Shown here in pieces: positions 15,257 through 21,796 of a stretch of DNA of 21,796 nucleotides. This DNA is from Nitrososphaerota archaeon (lineage in GTDB: Archaea > Thermoproteota > Nitrososphaeria > Nitrososphaerales > Gagatemarchaeaceae): NCBI GenBank assembly GCA_005877185.1, contig VBPQ01000040.1, positions 1 to 21,796 of the forward strand, in the 5' to 3' direction. The notes under the pieces are model-generated. The model made no database searches. It saw nothing but the letters and a program-made list of their open reading frames with translations, and was not told the origin of the DNA. The stretch's first letter is position 1. Each line of letters opens with the position of its first letter. The position numbers were made by a program, and so were the translations under genes.

Positions 15257-15713
15257 CGGTCCAGAAGACGGGCACGTACAACGCCCTCGTCGGTCGGCTG
15301 AACGAAATCGTACAGGACAACATAGGGGCTCCCCTTCGGTACCTCGTCAACTGGGGGAGGCTCTACTCCCTCTGGCCTGTCCACCTTGAAACGGCCTGTT
15401 GCAGTGTCGAAGTCGGGGCCGCAGCAGGCTCGAGGTTCGATATGGAGAGGTTTGGGGCCCTGGAGGCCTTCGGCCGAGACTGAAGCTCATCTATGACCAG
15501 ATGGCCTAACCAAAGTGGACAATCGCTATGGGTGCGTGCGCGATCACAGGCGGTCTCTACTTCGACTCCTACAACGTCCTCAGAGGGATCGACGACATAA
15601 TTCCAGTCGACGTCTACGTCCCTGGCTGCCCACCACGCGCCGAGGCACTACTGCAGGGGCTCGTCCTCCTCCAGGAGAAGATAAGACACTCACCGAGCCT
15701 CAAGGGAGAGTAA
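15250..15713 (+). pseudogene. nuoB: Complex I subunit B (nuoB), broken by deletion, frameshift and stop
   Basis: ATG 15250 opens a normal NuoB start, including ETACCSVEVGAAAG with cluster N2 ligands Cys50 and Cys51, to RFGALEAFG. The frame then ends at a TGA (15481-15483) after 77 codons. In another frame the protein resumes with RLKLIYDQMA, a TAA stop (15507-15509), then PKWTIAMGACAITGG and VDVYVPGCPPRAEA, holding the other two N2 cysteines, to a stop at 15711. Compared with family members, about 20-25 residues between EAFG and RLKLIYDQ (the ...ADLMVVAGT...KMAP... part) are missing. So a frame-shifting internal deletion plus a separate nonsense mutation inactivate it. Translation in two pieces (restart at ATG 15528) is conceivable but would lack the missing strand. 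Confidence 0.85.
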
Positions 15714-15718
15714 CCCGG

Positions 15719-16216
15719 ATGCAGGCTCAGGCCCAGGCGCCTCCTCCTCAGCCGGCGAAGACCAAACCCTTAGCGGACGCGATTCTTCAGAAGTTCCCCG
15801 GGACCACGGTCGACTACGTGCGCGAGAAGCGGTTGAAGGTGACGACGACTCCGGATAAGATCAAGGAGGTCGCCCTCTTCATCCGAGACGAGCTCGGGTT
15901 CGACCACATCAGCTGCGTCTCGGGGACAGACTGGATCGCAAAGAACGAGATCGAGGTCATCTACTTCGTAGGTTCCGTTTCCAAGCCGGGTCAGGAGGCG
16001 ATAATTGTCGCCCTCGCAGAGAGGTCAAAGAGAGACAATCCTTCGGTTCCAACTCTCATCGAAGTCTGGCCCGGTGCGGAGTACCACGAGCGGGAGACGC
16101 ACGAGATGCTAGGAGTGGTCTTCTCCGGCCACCCGAACCTCAAGAACCTCCTCCTCCCCGAGGATTGGAACGACATCCCTCCTCTCCGGAAGGACTACAT
16201 TTCGCCCGGGAGATGA
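15719..16216 (+). CDS. nuoC: Complex I subunit C (30 kDa subunit type)
   Basis: The 165-residue protein begins with a Gln/Pro-rich stretch (MQAQAQAPPPQPAKT) and then the NuoC fold. The family signature is present: ERETHEMLGVVFSGHPNLKN followed by LLLPEDW (about 128-154). It is a hydrophilic subunit of the peripheral arm that packs against NuoD near the quinone site. ATG 15719 follows the broken nuoB stop by five bases. The frame extends upstream, but that overlaps nuoB. Length is typical of archaeal NuoC without fusion to NuoD. Confidence 0.93.
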   Translation: MQAQAQAPPPQPAKTKPLADAILQKFPGTTVDYVREKRLKVTTTPDKIKEVALFIRDELGFDHISCVSGTDWIAKNEIEVIYFVGSVSKPGQEAIIVALAERSKRDNPSVPTLIEVWPGAEYHERETHEMLGVVFSGHPNLKNLLLPEDWNDIPPLRKDYISPGR

Positions 16217-16220
16217 TCGC

Positions 16221-17339
16221 ATGACAGTAGAATCGGAATACAACCCCGACGCCGACAGGATAATGAACGTCGCCCTCGGGCCGCAGCACCCAGGCGCGGG
16301 ACACTTCCGCATACAGCTCTGGCTCGATGGCGACTTTGTCGTGAAGGCCGAGCCCGACCCCGGCTACGTCCACAGGGGAGAGGAGAAGATGGGCGAGTAC
16401 AGGAACTACATTCAGAACGTTCCCCATTTAGAGAGGCCTGTCATCCTCGACAGCTGCGGGATCCTCTTCCCCTACGCTCTGGCTGTCGACGAGCTGATGA
16501 ACAACAAGATTCCTCCTAGAGGGCAGTACCTCCGAGTGATCATGGCCGAGATAAACAGGATAGTCTCTCACATGTACTTCATCGGTATCTACGGCATCTT
16601 CGTCGGGCACACGACGATGATTACCTGGGCGATGGGCGACAGGGACTTTTGGATCGACATAGCGGAGAGGATAGGTGGGGCACGGGTGACCTTCGCCTAC
16701 ATAATTCCTGGAGGGGTGAGGAACGACATGCCCGAGGGACTGACCGAGAGGGCGTTGAAGACCTGCGACTGGTTCGAGAAGAGGATGAACGAGTATGAGA
16801 AGATATTCTTCAAGAACCCGCTCTTCTTGGAGAGGACAGAGGGAATAGGAGTCCTCACGAAAGAGAACGCGATTCGGTTGGGAGCGACCGGGACGGTGCT
16901 CAGAGCCTCAGGCGTGAAGCATGACATCAGGAAGGACGAGCCCTACAGCGCGTACCCGGACTTCGACTTTGACGTTCCCTCCCTTACGGCAGGCGATTGC
17001 TGGGCGAGGGCGTACGTGGCGCTCCAAGAGATGAGGGAGTCGGTGAAAATCATCAGGCAGGCCTTCAAGGAGATTCCATCGGGTCCGGTGAGACTCAAGC
17101 TGGGTCCACAACCACGGGTTCCCGCAGGCGAGGTTTACGCGAGGAGTGAAGCTGCGAGAGGTGAGATGAGTTATCACCTGATCAGCGACGGAACGCCAAG
17201 GCCTTACAGGATGAAGATTGGTGTTCCCAGCTTCAAAAACATGATCATGATACCACACCTGCTCAAGGGTGTTCACGTTGGGGACATCCCGCCGGTCTAC
17301 TGGTCGCAGAATTTTTGGCCAGTTGAGTCGGACCGTTAG
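16221..17339 (+). CDS. nuoD: Complex I subunit D (49 kDa subunit type)
   Basis: The 372-residue protein carries LGPQHPGAGHFRIQLWLDGD (19-38), the PDPGYVHRG loop with the quinone-site His and Tyr region, and YIQNVPHLERP. It ends with PSFKNMIMIPHLL and the usual terminal Asp-Arg. It lacks the paired cysteines (RxCxxC and C-terminal DPC) of NiFe hydrogenase large subunits, so it is a complex I and not a hydrogenase protein. It forms the quinone-reduction chamber with NuoB. Four bases separate it from nuoC. No membrane-arm subunit follows. Confidence 0.95.
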   Translation: MTVESEYNPDADRIMNVALGPQHPGAGHFRIQLWLDGDFVVKAEPDPGYVHRGEEKMGEYRNYIQNVPHLERPVILDSCGILFPYALAVDELMNNKIPPRGQYLRVIMAEINRIVSHMYFIGIYGIFVGHTTMITWAMGDRDFWIDIAERIGGARVTFAYIIPGGVRNDMPEGLTERALKTCDWFEKRMNEYEKIFFKNPLFLERTEGIGVLTKENAIRLGATGTVLRASGVKHDIRKDEPYSAYPDFDFDVPSLTAGDCWARAYVALQEMRESVKIIRQAFKEIPSGPVRLKLGPQPRVPAGEVYARSEAARGEMSYHLISDGTPRPYRMKIGVPSFKNMIMIPHLLKGVHVGDIPPVYWSQNFWPVESDR

Positions 17340-17410
17340 AGCCGATTTTGAGCTTGGATTGACGAAATCGTCACTATTCCTGCTCCTCCTTCCTTACAAG
17401 TCTACATTCA

Positions 17411-18565
17411 CTAGATTCCAATTCTCGTTTTTGATTCGATGGCTCTTCGTGCTGATTGTACAAACGCGTCCCTATCACTTGCAATCTGGGCAGAGAGCTT
17501 CTCCCACATGTCAACAAACTCCCAGTGTTCGGATTCACTCGCTCGATAATTCACACCAAGAACGAGTTTCGACTTCGCAGCTTTCTCTGGGTGTCTGAGG
17601 GGCAGTGCTCGCAGAAACTCCTGCACCTCACGAAACCTAAAGAGAAGCACGCGGCCGATTCTGCTGGCTCCTTCGATGCCGTTCCTGTTGAGCCGTTGAT
17701 CGATCCAAGTGAGCTTAGGATTGAGGCCCATCATCCGAAGGCCGGCTGCCACATACGCAAGTAAATCGGGTTCTGTATTAGAATAGAAGACTTCGGGGTT
17801 GCGCCTTCCCCGTTTGTTATGGAGATATACAGAGCCTTCCGCGTCGAAAAGTCCGGCTAGAAACGCAATTACCTCGTCTTTGGAGAGGGTTTCTAACTCT
17901 CCTATGGTAGGCTTGAATAACAAGAATTGAAAGCCATCGTTCAAATCAGACTCGAGAGACCATTCGTACCCAGCGAGCTTGGCTCTTCTCGGATACTTGG
18001 AAACATGGGCATAGGGTGAGAACAAACTCTCGAAGAGTTCAGCCATCGCTGGACGGGTCGTGCTGAGGCGAACGCGGATTGCTCGCCCATGTCGGACAAC
18101 ATTTAGATCACCATACCTCAGCCCCGTCAAGTAAGCCTTGTCGAGCCTGTCCCCGGTGAAAGGCCGCCTTTCGTACTTGGAAACCGCTTCTATCTGGGCC
18201 TCAATCTTATCTCGAAGCTGAAGGCCGCGTCTCTTCATGTGCGTGAACACTGTCACAGGACTGACCTGACTTCCCGCTATCTGTTTCAGGGATTCGCCCC
18301 GTTCGTACCTCTTCACCCATTCGTCGACCATCTCCTCAGTCACCTTTCGGATGTGTTCTGCCGGGTCTCTTCTCTCAATGCCCTTCCTCTTCAGATGGTA
18401 AAGTACCGTCGATTCAGCCGTCTTCTCGCTCGCGTACTTTAGGTCGTAGAGTTTCGCAATCCTTCGAGCCGATAGCCTCTGCTCCACATACAAGCGCAGC
18501 AGGTCCCCCTTCGTGGGTGGCCAGATGAGCTTCGACTCAGGCTCTTGCTCGGCGGTTTCAGACAT
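17411..18565 (-). CDS. LAGLIDADG-family endonuclease-like protein with N-terminal HTH segments
   Basis: The 384-residue product from ATG 18565 has two helix-turn-helix-like parts: about 18-62 (GDLLRLYVEQRLSARRIAKL) and about 78-115 (RGESLKQIAGSQVSPVTVF). They are followed by two LAGLIDADG motifs, YLTGLRYGDLN (145-155, acid Asp153) and FLAGLFDAEGSVYL (235-248, acid Glu243). Both acidic positions are kept, so cleavage activity is plausible; alternatively it is a domesticated DNA-binding regulator. The ATG is preceded by AAGGGGAAG, a good ribosome-binding site. The frame is open up to 18826, with ATG 18736 and 18826 as alternatives, but that stretch looks non-conserved. It converges on nuoD with about 70 bases between them. 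Confidence 0.85.
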   Translation of the reverse strand: MSETAEQEPESKLIWPPTKGDLLRLYVEQRLSARRIAKLYDLKYASEKTAESTVLYHLKRKGIERRDPAEHIRKVTEEMVDEWVKRYERGESLKQIAGSQVSPVTVFTHMKRRGLQLRDKIEAQIEAVSKYERRPFTGDRLDKAYLTGLRYGDLNVVRHGRAIRVRLSTTRPAMAELFESLFSPYAHVSKYPRRAKLAGYEWSLESDLNDGFQFLLFKPTIGELETLSKDEVIAFLAGLFDAEGSVYLHNKRGRRNPEVFYSNTEPDLLAYVAAGLRMMGLNPKLTWIDQRLNRNGIEGASRIGRVLLFRFREVQEFLRALPLRHPEKAAKSKLVLGVNYRASESEHWEFVDMWEKLSAQIASDRDAFVQSARRAIESKTRIGI

Positions 18566-19193
18566 CTTCCCCTTGATTTGATCTGGCCTATTAGGCGCCA
18601 CCTTTGAAAGGGATCCAGAATCGCTTCGAGCCTCATCAAAGGCAGGCTCTCCGAGATTGTCTGGAGCAGACAAGTTTGCGGATGCACCTATTCCCTTCTT
18701 CGATGCTTCCGGTCCGACTCCTTCATCGGATTCCATAGCACAAACAGCGGAGATAACGACGGCTAACGAAACGGAGACAACACTACTACCACGAACACAC
18801 CAAAGCAGGGCAAAAGAGCTATTCACTTCGATTACGAAAGGTCTCGAGTGACACGAAGCCGTGCATAGAAACCAATACGCTAAGTTGAGCCGCTTTCATT
18901 GAGCAGAATTTTGATGTGCATGAGAGCATGCCTCACCTTGCTTTATAGAGCTAACGATGTTCGGTTTGAAATTGACACATGTTCGTCTGAGAAGAGACAT
19001 TCACGCGTCTCAAGATGTCTACTTTTTGATTGACGCCCTCTTTTCGCAGAAAGTTGGGAAACGCGCGGCGTCTAGTATTCTATGAACTGCCCTTATGTGC
19101 GGGGAGTCGGACCGGAAAAGTGCGCGGTTGTCGGGATTTCGGCTCGGCATTCTGGGCAGAAATACGCATGATTCCCCCTTTACATTTTCTTCG
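18566..19193. other. Spacer upstream of the endonuclease-like gene
   Basis: 18566-18826 is open in frame with the endonuclease gene but has no recognisable content. A minus-strand TATA-like CTATAAAG lies near 18941-18950. Just past it is GCATG-AGAG-CATGC, a short inverted repeat (around 18927-18940). No RNA gene or conserved protein piece is visible. Confidence 0.4.
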
Positions 19194-19667
19194 CTATGGA
19201 ACGACTCCTATACACGCTTGGGCCCTACCAAATGGGATTGAAGTATTGCTGGGCCTGAGCCCGATTCCGAGGCTTAGGGTGGCATTCGAGGAGTCGAGTT
19301 TCTGCGCTTGAACGCAAAGAGTTAGGCCGTTTGTGTTCGGACCAGACAGTGAGACTTGCTGCGTGCGGGAACCCGTTCCAGCAAATACCCCACCAGTGTA
19401 ATTACCGCCACCGTCAAAGGAGCCGGAAGGCGCCCCTACACTATGATATCCATAGTTTGTTGCTCTCCACGGCCCCGTATAATTAATCGATACCACAAAA
19501 GTGTAGGTGTAGCTTCCGGGGCAGTTTCCTCCCGGCGGGTAGCCAGAACACGAAGTTTGGCCGACCTGGTACATCCATATGGCGTAAATCCCCGCTGTGA
19601 CGATTACGACTGTCAAGACAATGACTGCAATGGTTCTTCTTCGAGTGGCTCTCGGTTGGGTCGTCAT
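19194..19667 (-). CDS. Membrane-anchored exported protein, Gly/Ser/Asn-rich
   Basis: ATG 19667 gives a basic N-terminus (MTTQPRATRRRT), one membrane segment (IAVIVLTVVIVTAGIYAIWM) and an extracytoplasmic domain of about 125 residues. That domain has four cysteines (TSCSGYPPGGNCPG, then LTLCVQ and QACIGVVP near the end), many glycines and N-x-S/T sites. TTG 19682 in frame is an alternative start. A TTAAAC box lies just upstream. I do not recognise the family. It is the last of three similar-looking exported proteins on this strand, suggesting a cell-surface locus. Confidence 0.65.
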   Translation of the reverse strand: MTTQPRATRRRTIAVIVLTVVIVTAGIYAIWMYQVGQTSCSGYPPGGNCPGSYTYTFVVSINYTGPWRATNYGYHSVGAPSGSFDGGGNYTGGVFAGTGSRTQQVSLSGPNTNGLTLCVQAQKLDSSNATLSLGIGLRPSNTSIPFGRAQACIGVVP

Positions 19668-19684
19668 TTGTTCCACATTCAAGT

Positions 19685-20338
19685 TTAAGATTCGCCCCAG
19701 GCTGCAAATAGGAAAGGCGCACTAATACTCGCACTGATAGTCGGAATTGAGGATGGAAGTGAACTTCGACGAACATCATACGATGTCCCGCTGTTGAAAA
19801 CAAACAGGGAGATAGGCGAATTGCAAATTACTGCGACCGTAACCATTGTCTCAGCCGGGAAACTTGCCTGAACCCTGACTTGGTATCCTCCAGTAAAACT
19901 GCGCGAGGCAGATCCGTTAATCACTAGCGGAGCATCTATTGTATACGTTTCCAGATACCTGGGAGAGTCATCCAAGTACACGCCGAGTTGTAACTTCGAA
20001 CCGTTCGCCGAGCTTGGAATTTGAAGCTGTGTCACTATGCCGTCGATGAATGTGAGATTGTCCACTCTGAAAGTTTCCCAAATCATGGTGTTCGCAGGCA
20101 GCTGAGTGGGCTATCCTTTCCCCGGCCCCGGGACGATGCCGAACTTGACCTTAGGGGGAGCGACCGCGACGTGCCTCATTGAAATTTGTGCAGTTCGTTG
20201 TGAGCCTCCCGAGTTGCCGCTCGTGAAGTTCGTCGAATTGGACAGAGCCGTTGTGGCTGCAAGTGCCGACACAGCTATCAGAACTGCAAGAACACTAGCG
20301 AGAGCCGCTTTCAAGTTACCCCGAAGCAATTTTTCCAC
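19685..20338 (-). pseudogene. Exported protein interrupted by an in-frame TAG
   Basis: From GTG 20338 the frame reads EKLLRGNLKAALASVLAVLI and on to ALAATTALSNSTN: a basic start and a hydrophobic export segment. It continues to GIVPGPGKG, then TAG at 20113-20111. The same frame resumes with PTQLPANTMIWETFRVDNLT and runs another 140 codons as a plausible beta-rich secreted domain (SKLQLGVYLDDSPRYLET, SFTGGYQVRVQASFP) to 19685. One nonsense change, translational readthrough or a TAG-decoding tRNA could each explain this; a point mutation is simplest. A separate start at ATG 20086 would lack a signal peptide. ATG 20440 is another upstream start but overlaps the preceding gene. Confidence 0.6.
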
Positions 20339-20361
20339 GTACGTGGCTGTTCTCAAAATCG

Positions 20362-20790
20362 CTATGGACAAGCGATATCCCACTGAACTTTGGGACTCAC
20401 GCAATATTCTGTCGAATTTGTATACCATATGGTGTACCATGTCGTGACTCTTTGGGCAGGGTCGAATGAGCCTTGTGTAACGCCAAAATACGAAACGTAG
20501 TAGTAATTTCCGTTATATTTGATCAACGTGGCCCGGATTGACTGGTTCGGGTAGCTAACGCATGGCAGCATGAGGGCGCCGCACGGTATCCCCGCCGCAT
20601 ATCCGTGGACTGTAACGTTCGGTTTGACAACCTCCCAAGAAATCGAGTTAGAGGCAGTTGTGGTAGTAGTAACAGTAACGGTTCTTGTGGTTTCCAGGGC
20701 AGGTACAACGAAGACGCCGATCGATAGGGCCACCATGGCCGCTATGACAATCGAGGCTGCCAGCACAAGAAAACGGTCGTTCCTATGCAA
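20362..20790 (-). CDS. Membrane-anchored protein with Thr-rich linker
   Basis: TTG 20790 gives HRNDRFLVLAASIVIAAMVA, a membrane segment to about residue 30. A VTVTTTTTA linker follows, then about 95 residues of an outer domain. Three cysteines stand in IPCGALMLPCVSYP and near the C-terminus (EYCVSPKVQWDIACP adds two more), and aromatic strands read YNGNYYYVSYFGVTQ. The frame is open up to 20901, adding a basic non-conserved lead. The function is unknown. It precedes the TAG-interrupted gene by 24 bases, so the two may be cotranscribed. Confidence 0.6.
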   Translation of the reverse strand: MHRNDRFLVLAASIVIAAMVALSIGVFVVPALETTRTVTVTTTTTASNSISWEVVKPNVTVHGYAAGIPCGALMLPCVSYPNQSIRATLIKYNGNYYYVSYFGVTQGSFDPAQRVTTWYTIWYTNSTEYCVSPKVQWDIACP

Positions 20791-21508
20791 GCCTGCTGCC
20801 AAGCTGCAGAGAGAATTCAGCTTCCGATATTTAGTGCTACGGTCTAGAACGGCCCTATTCACTTTGGCAAACGACTCTTTTTGTCCATGCCTTCCACCCA
20901 ATCAGCCCCAACACCAAATGCGCTATCTCTTGGACCCCGTTCCGCGGACGCGATTGGCCTATTATGACGGCTTGCTCGTTCTGATTGACGTGGAGCTTCT
21001 GGTTGGGTCAAGTCATTCCTAGGTCCTGTCGGAGGGCATGGAGGCGGAATCTATTTCCGGGCTCCACACGTTATCCACAACCTTTGGAGGTGCTCGTCGA
21101 GGCTTCGGCTAGAATCCAGAAGTAGCGCAGAACCGCTCATCACTGAGATGAGTAACATGAACAGTGGCAAGAACGCGGCAGGCGGACGCAACAACAACCG
21201 CCACGGAGCGAAGTCCTACTCGGTCAGCGTCGAGGCGAAGGCGCAGTCCCGCACATGCTGCTACTTCTGCTGGCTCGTGCTGCCCCTCAATCCCGCCTTC
21301 GAAGGCATGGTTGAGAGAGACATCTCAAGAAGGAGCATGGGCTAAGGGACGAGATTCAACCGTAAGCGAATCTCACTTCCTGACCTTGAGGCATCCGTGT
21401 TCCCGGGTCACAGTCATCGCCAGTAGCGGTGGACTCGTAAGAGGTTCTTAAGGGGCGCACAAGGTTCTCCTGAAGCCATCATGCAGATTCCACTGGGGTT
21501 CTTGGCGG
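20791..21508. other. Intergenic stretch; only weak coding candidates
   Basis: On the plus strand ATG 21148-21345 encodes 65 residues (SNMNSGKNAAGGRNNNRHGA, later TCCYFCW) with no recognisable family. It could be a small gene but has no clear promoter or ribosome-binding site. On the minus strand around 20870-21020 a 50-codon stretch (HVNQNEQAVIIGQ, then NGVQEIAHLVLGLIGWKAW) looks protein-like but lacks a usable start. Confidence 0.3.
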
Positions 21509-21514
21509 TTATAA
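21509..21514 (+). promoter_or_regulatory. TATA-like box for the right-edge gene
   Basis: TTATAA is centred 27-28 bases before TTG 21539, the exact spacing expected for a leaderless archaeal message. Confidence 0.55.
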
Positions 21515-21538
21515 CGGTAATTCAAATCTCTAACTAGA

Positions 21539-21796
21539 TTGCAGCAGCAAAAGCTTCACTACCTTCACGAGACTACGGATTCTTGCACCAAGAGCCGCTT
21601 CGTCTACTTCTGCACGGAGTGCCTGTGCGTCCTGAAGGTCAGCAGGAGCCTCTCGTCCGTGGACAGACTGATAGAGACGCTCGAGAACCGTTGCCCGAGC
21701 TGCGGCTCAGCCCTCGAGGGTTCGCTCTCCTGCAGGCTGACTCCCGTCTCAGACGAGTGGTCTGAGGTCGCGCCTTCGCGACGAGAGGAAAGAAGG
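21539..21796 (+). CDS. Zinc-ribbon protein, N-terminal part
   Basis: The frame opens after a TAA about 20 bases upstream and runs off the window; 86 codons are seen from TTG 21539. It reads QQQKLHYLHETTDSC, then RFVYFCTECLCVLKVSRSLS, a helical stretch (VDRLIETLENR) and CPSCGSALEG. The CTEC and CPSC pairs look like one zinc ribbon. The rest is polar. A TATA box at the right distance and consistent codon use support a real gene. The family is not recognised; the C-terminal part beyond the window will decide the function. Confidence 0.7.
   Translation, partial: MQQQKLHYLHETTDSCTKSRFVYFCTECLCVLKVSRSLSSVDRLIETLENRCPSCGSALEGSLSCRLTPVSDEWSEVAPSRREERR

Noticed and set aside
15515..15718. Upstream extension of the nuoC frame
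   Set aside because: It overlaps nuoB coding sequence and lacks NuoC similarity; ATG 15719 gives the normal protein.
16221..17339. Membrane-bound NiFe hydrogenase large subunit
   Set aside because: The nickel-binding cysteine pairs are absent; the NuoD signatures and nuoA/nuoC neighbours fit complex I.
18566..18826. Hydrophobic N-terminal extension of the endonuclease-like protein
   Set aside because: ATG 18565 has a good ribosome-binding site and the extension looks non-conserved; a membrane-anchored endonuclease is implausible.
18860..18925. Thirteen-codon leader peptide (MHIKILLNESGST) before the endonuclease-like gene
   Set aside because: A short frame after a TATA-like box, but nothing supports translation or attenuation.

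Overview
The window looks archaeal. It carries an archaeal-type ribosomal protein uS5, the small zinc subunit Rpo12 of RNA polymerase, a geranylgeranyl-reductase-family flavoenzyme, a stand-alone AlaX-type editing protein, a complex I block in the order nuoA-B-C-D, and TATA-like boxes about 25-30 bases ahead of apparently leaderless starts. TTG starts are frequent. A TACK archaeon, perhaps a GC-rich Nitrososphaerota (Thaumarchaeota) lineage, fits best. That is inference from gene content, not a phylogenetic result.

Layout. 1-194 (-) is the N-terminus of a flavin disulfide oxidoreductase. 195-1121 has no convincing gene but holds a two-cassette array of 8-bp palindromes. 1122-8144 is a secreted-protein region: one exported protein of unknown function (-), a small exported ORF, and two large tandem paralogues with a choice-of-anchor P / post-COAP-1 framework into which an FG-GAP beta-propeller (4 or 7 blades) appears to be inserted. 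A short third remnant of this family lies on the minus strand near 2.7 kb. 8372-10323 mixes gene wrecks (a luciferase-like monooxygenase and an amidohydrolase) with essential information genes (uS5, Rpo12). 10521-12620 (-) holds a small zinc protein, an intron-bearing tRNA-like gene, AlaX and a geranylgeranyl-reductase-type enzyme. 12708-14377 (+) holds citrate synthase with an N-terminal ribbon-helix-helix-like extension, translationally coupled to a CBS-domain protein, behind a promoter with dyad repeats. 14381-14800 (-) is a glyoxalase-fold pseudogene. 14852-17339 (+) is nuoABCD, in which nuoB is broken and after which nuoH and later genes do not follow. 17411-18565 (-) is a LAGLIDADG-type endonuclease with helix-turn-helix segments. 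19194-20790 (-) has three membrane-anchored or secreted proteins, one split by an in-frame TAG. 21539-21796 (+) starts a zinc-ribbon protein that runs off the window.

How they work together. The clearest functional units are citrate synthase plus CBS protein (carbon entry to the TCA cycle, possibly self-regulated and nucleotide-sensing), the nuo block (respiratory chain, apparently decayed here), and the extracellular propeller proteins. The density of decayed genes (five clear or likely wrecks in about 22 kb) beside intact essential genes suggests a region of active gene loss and turnover.
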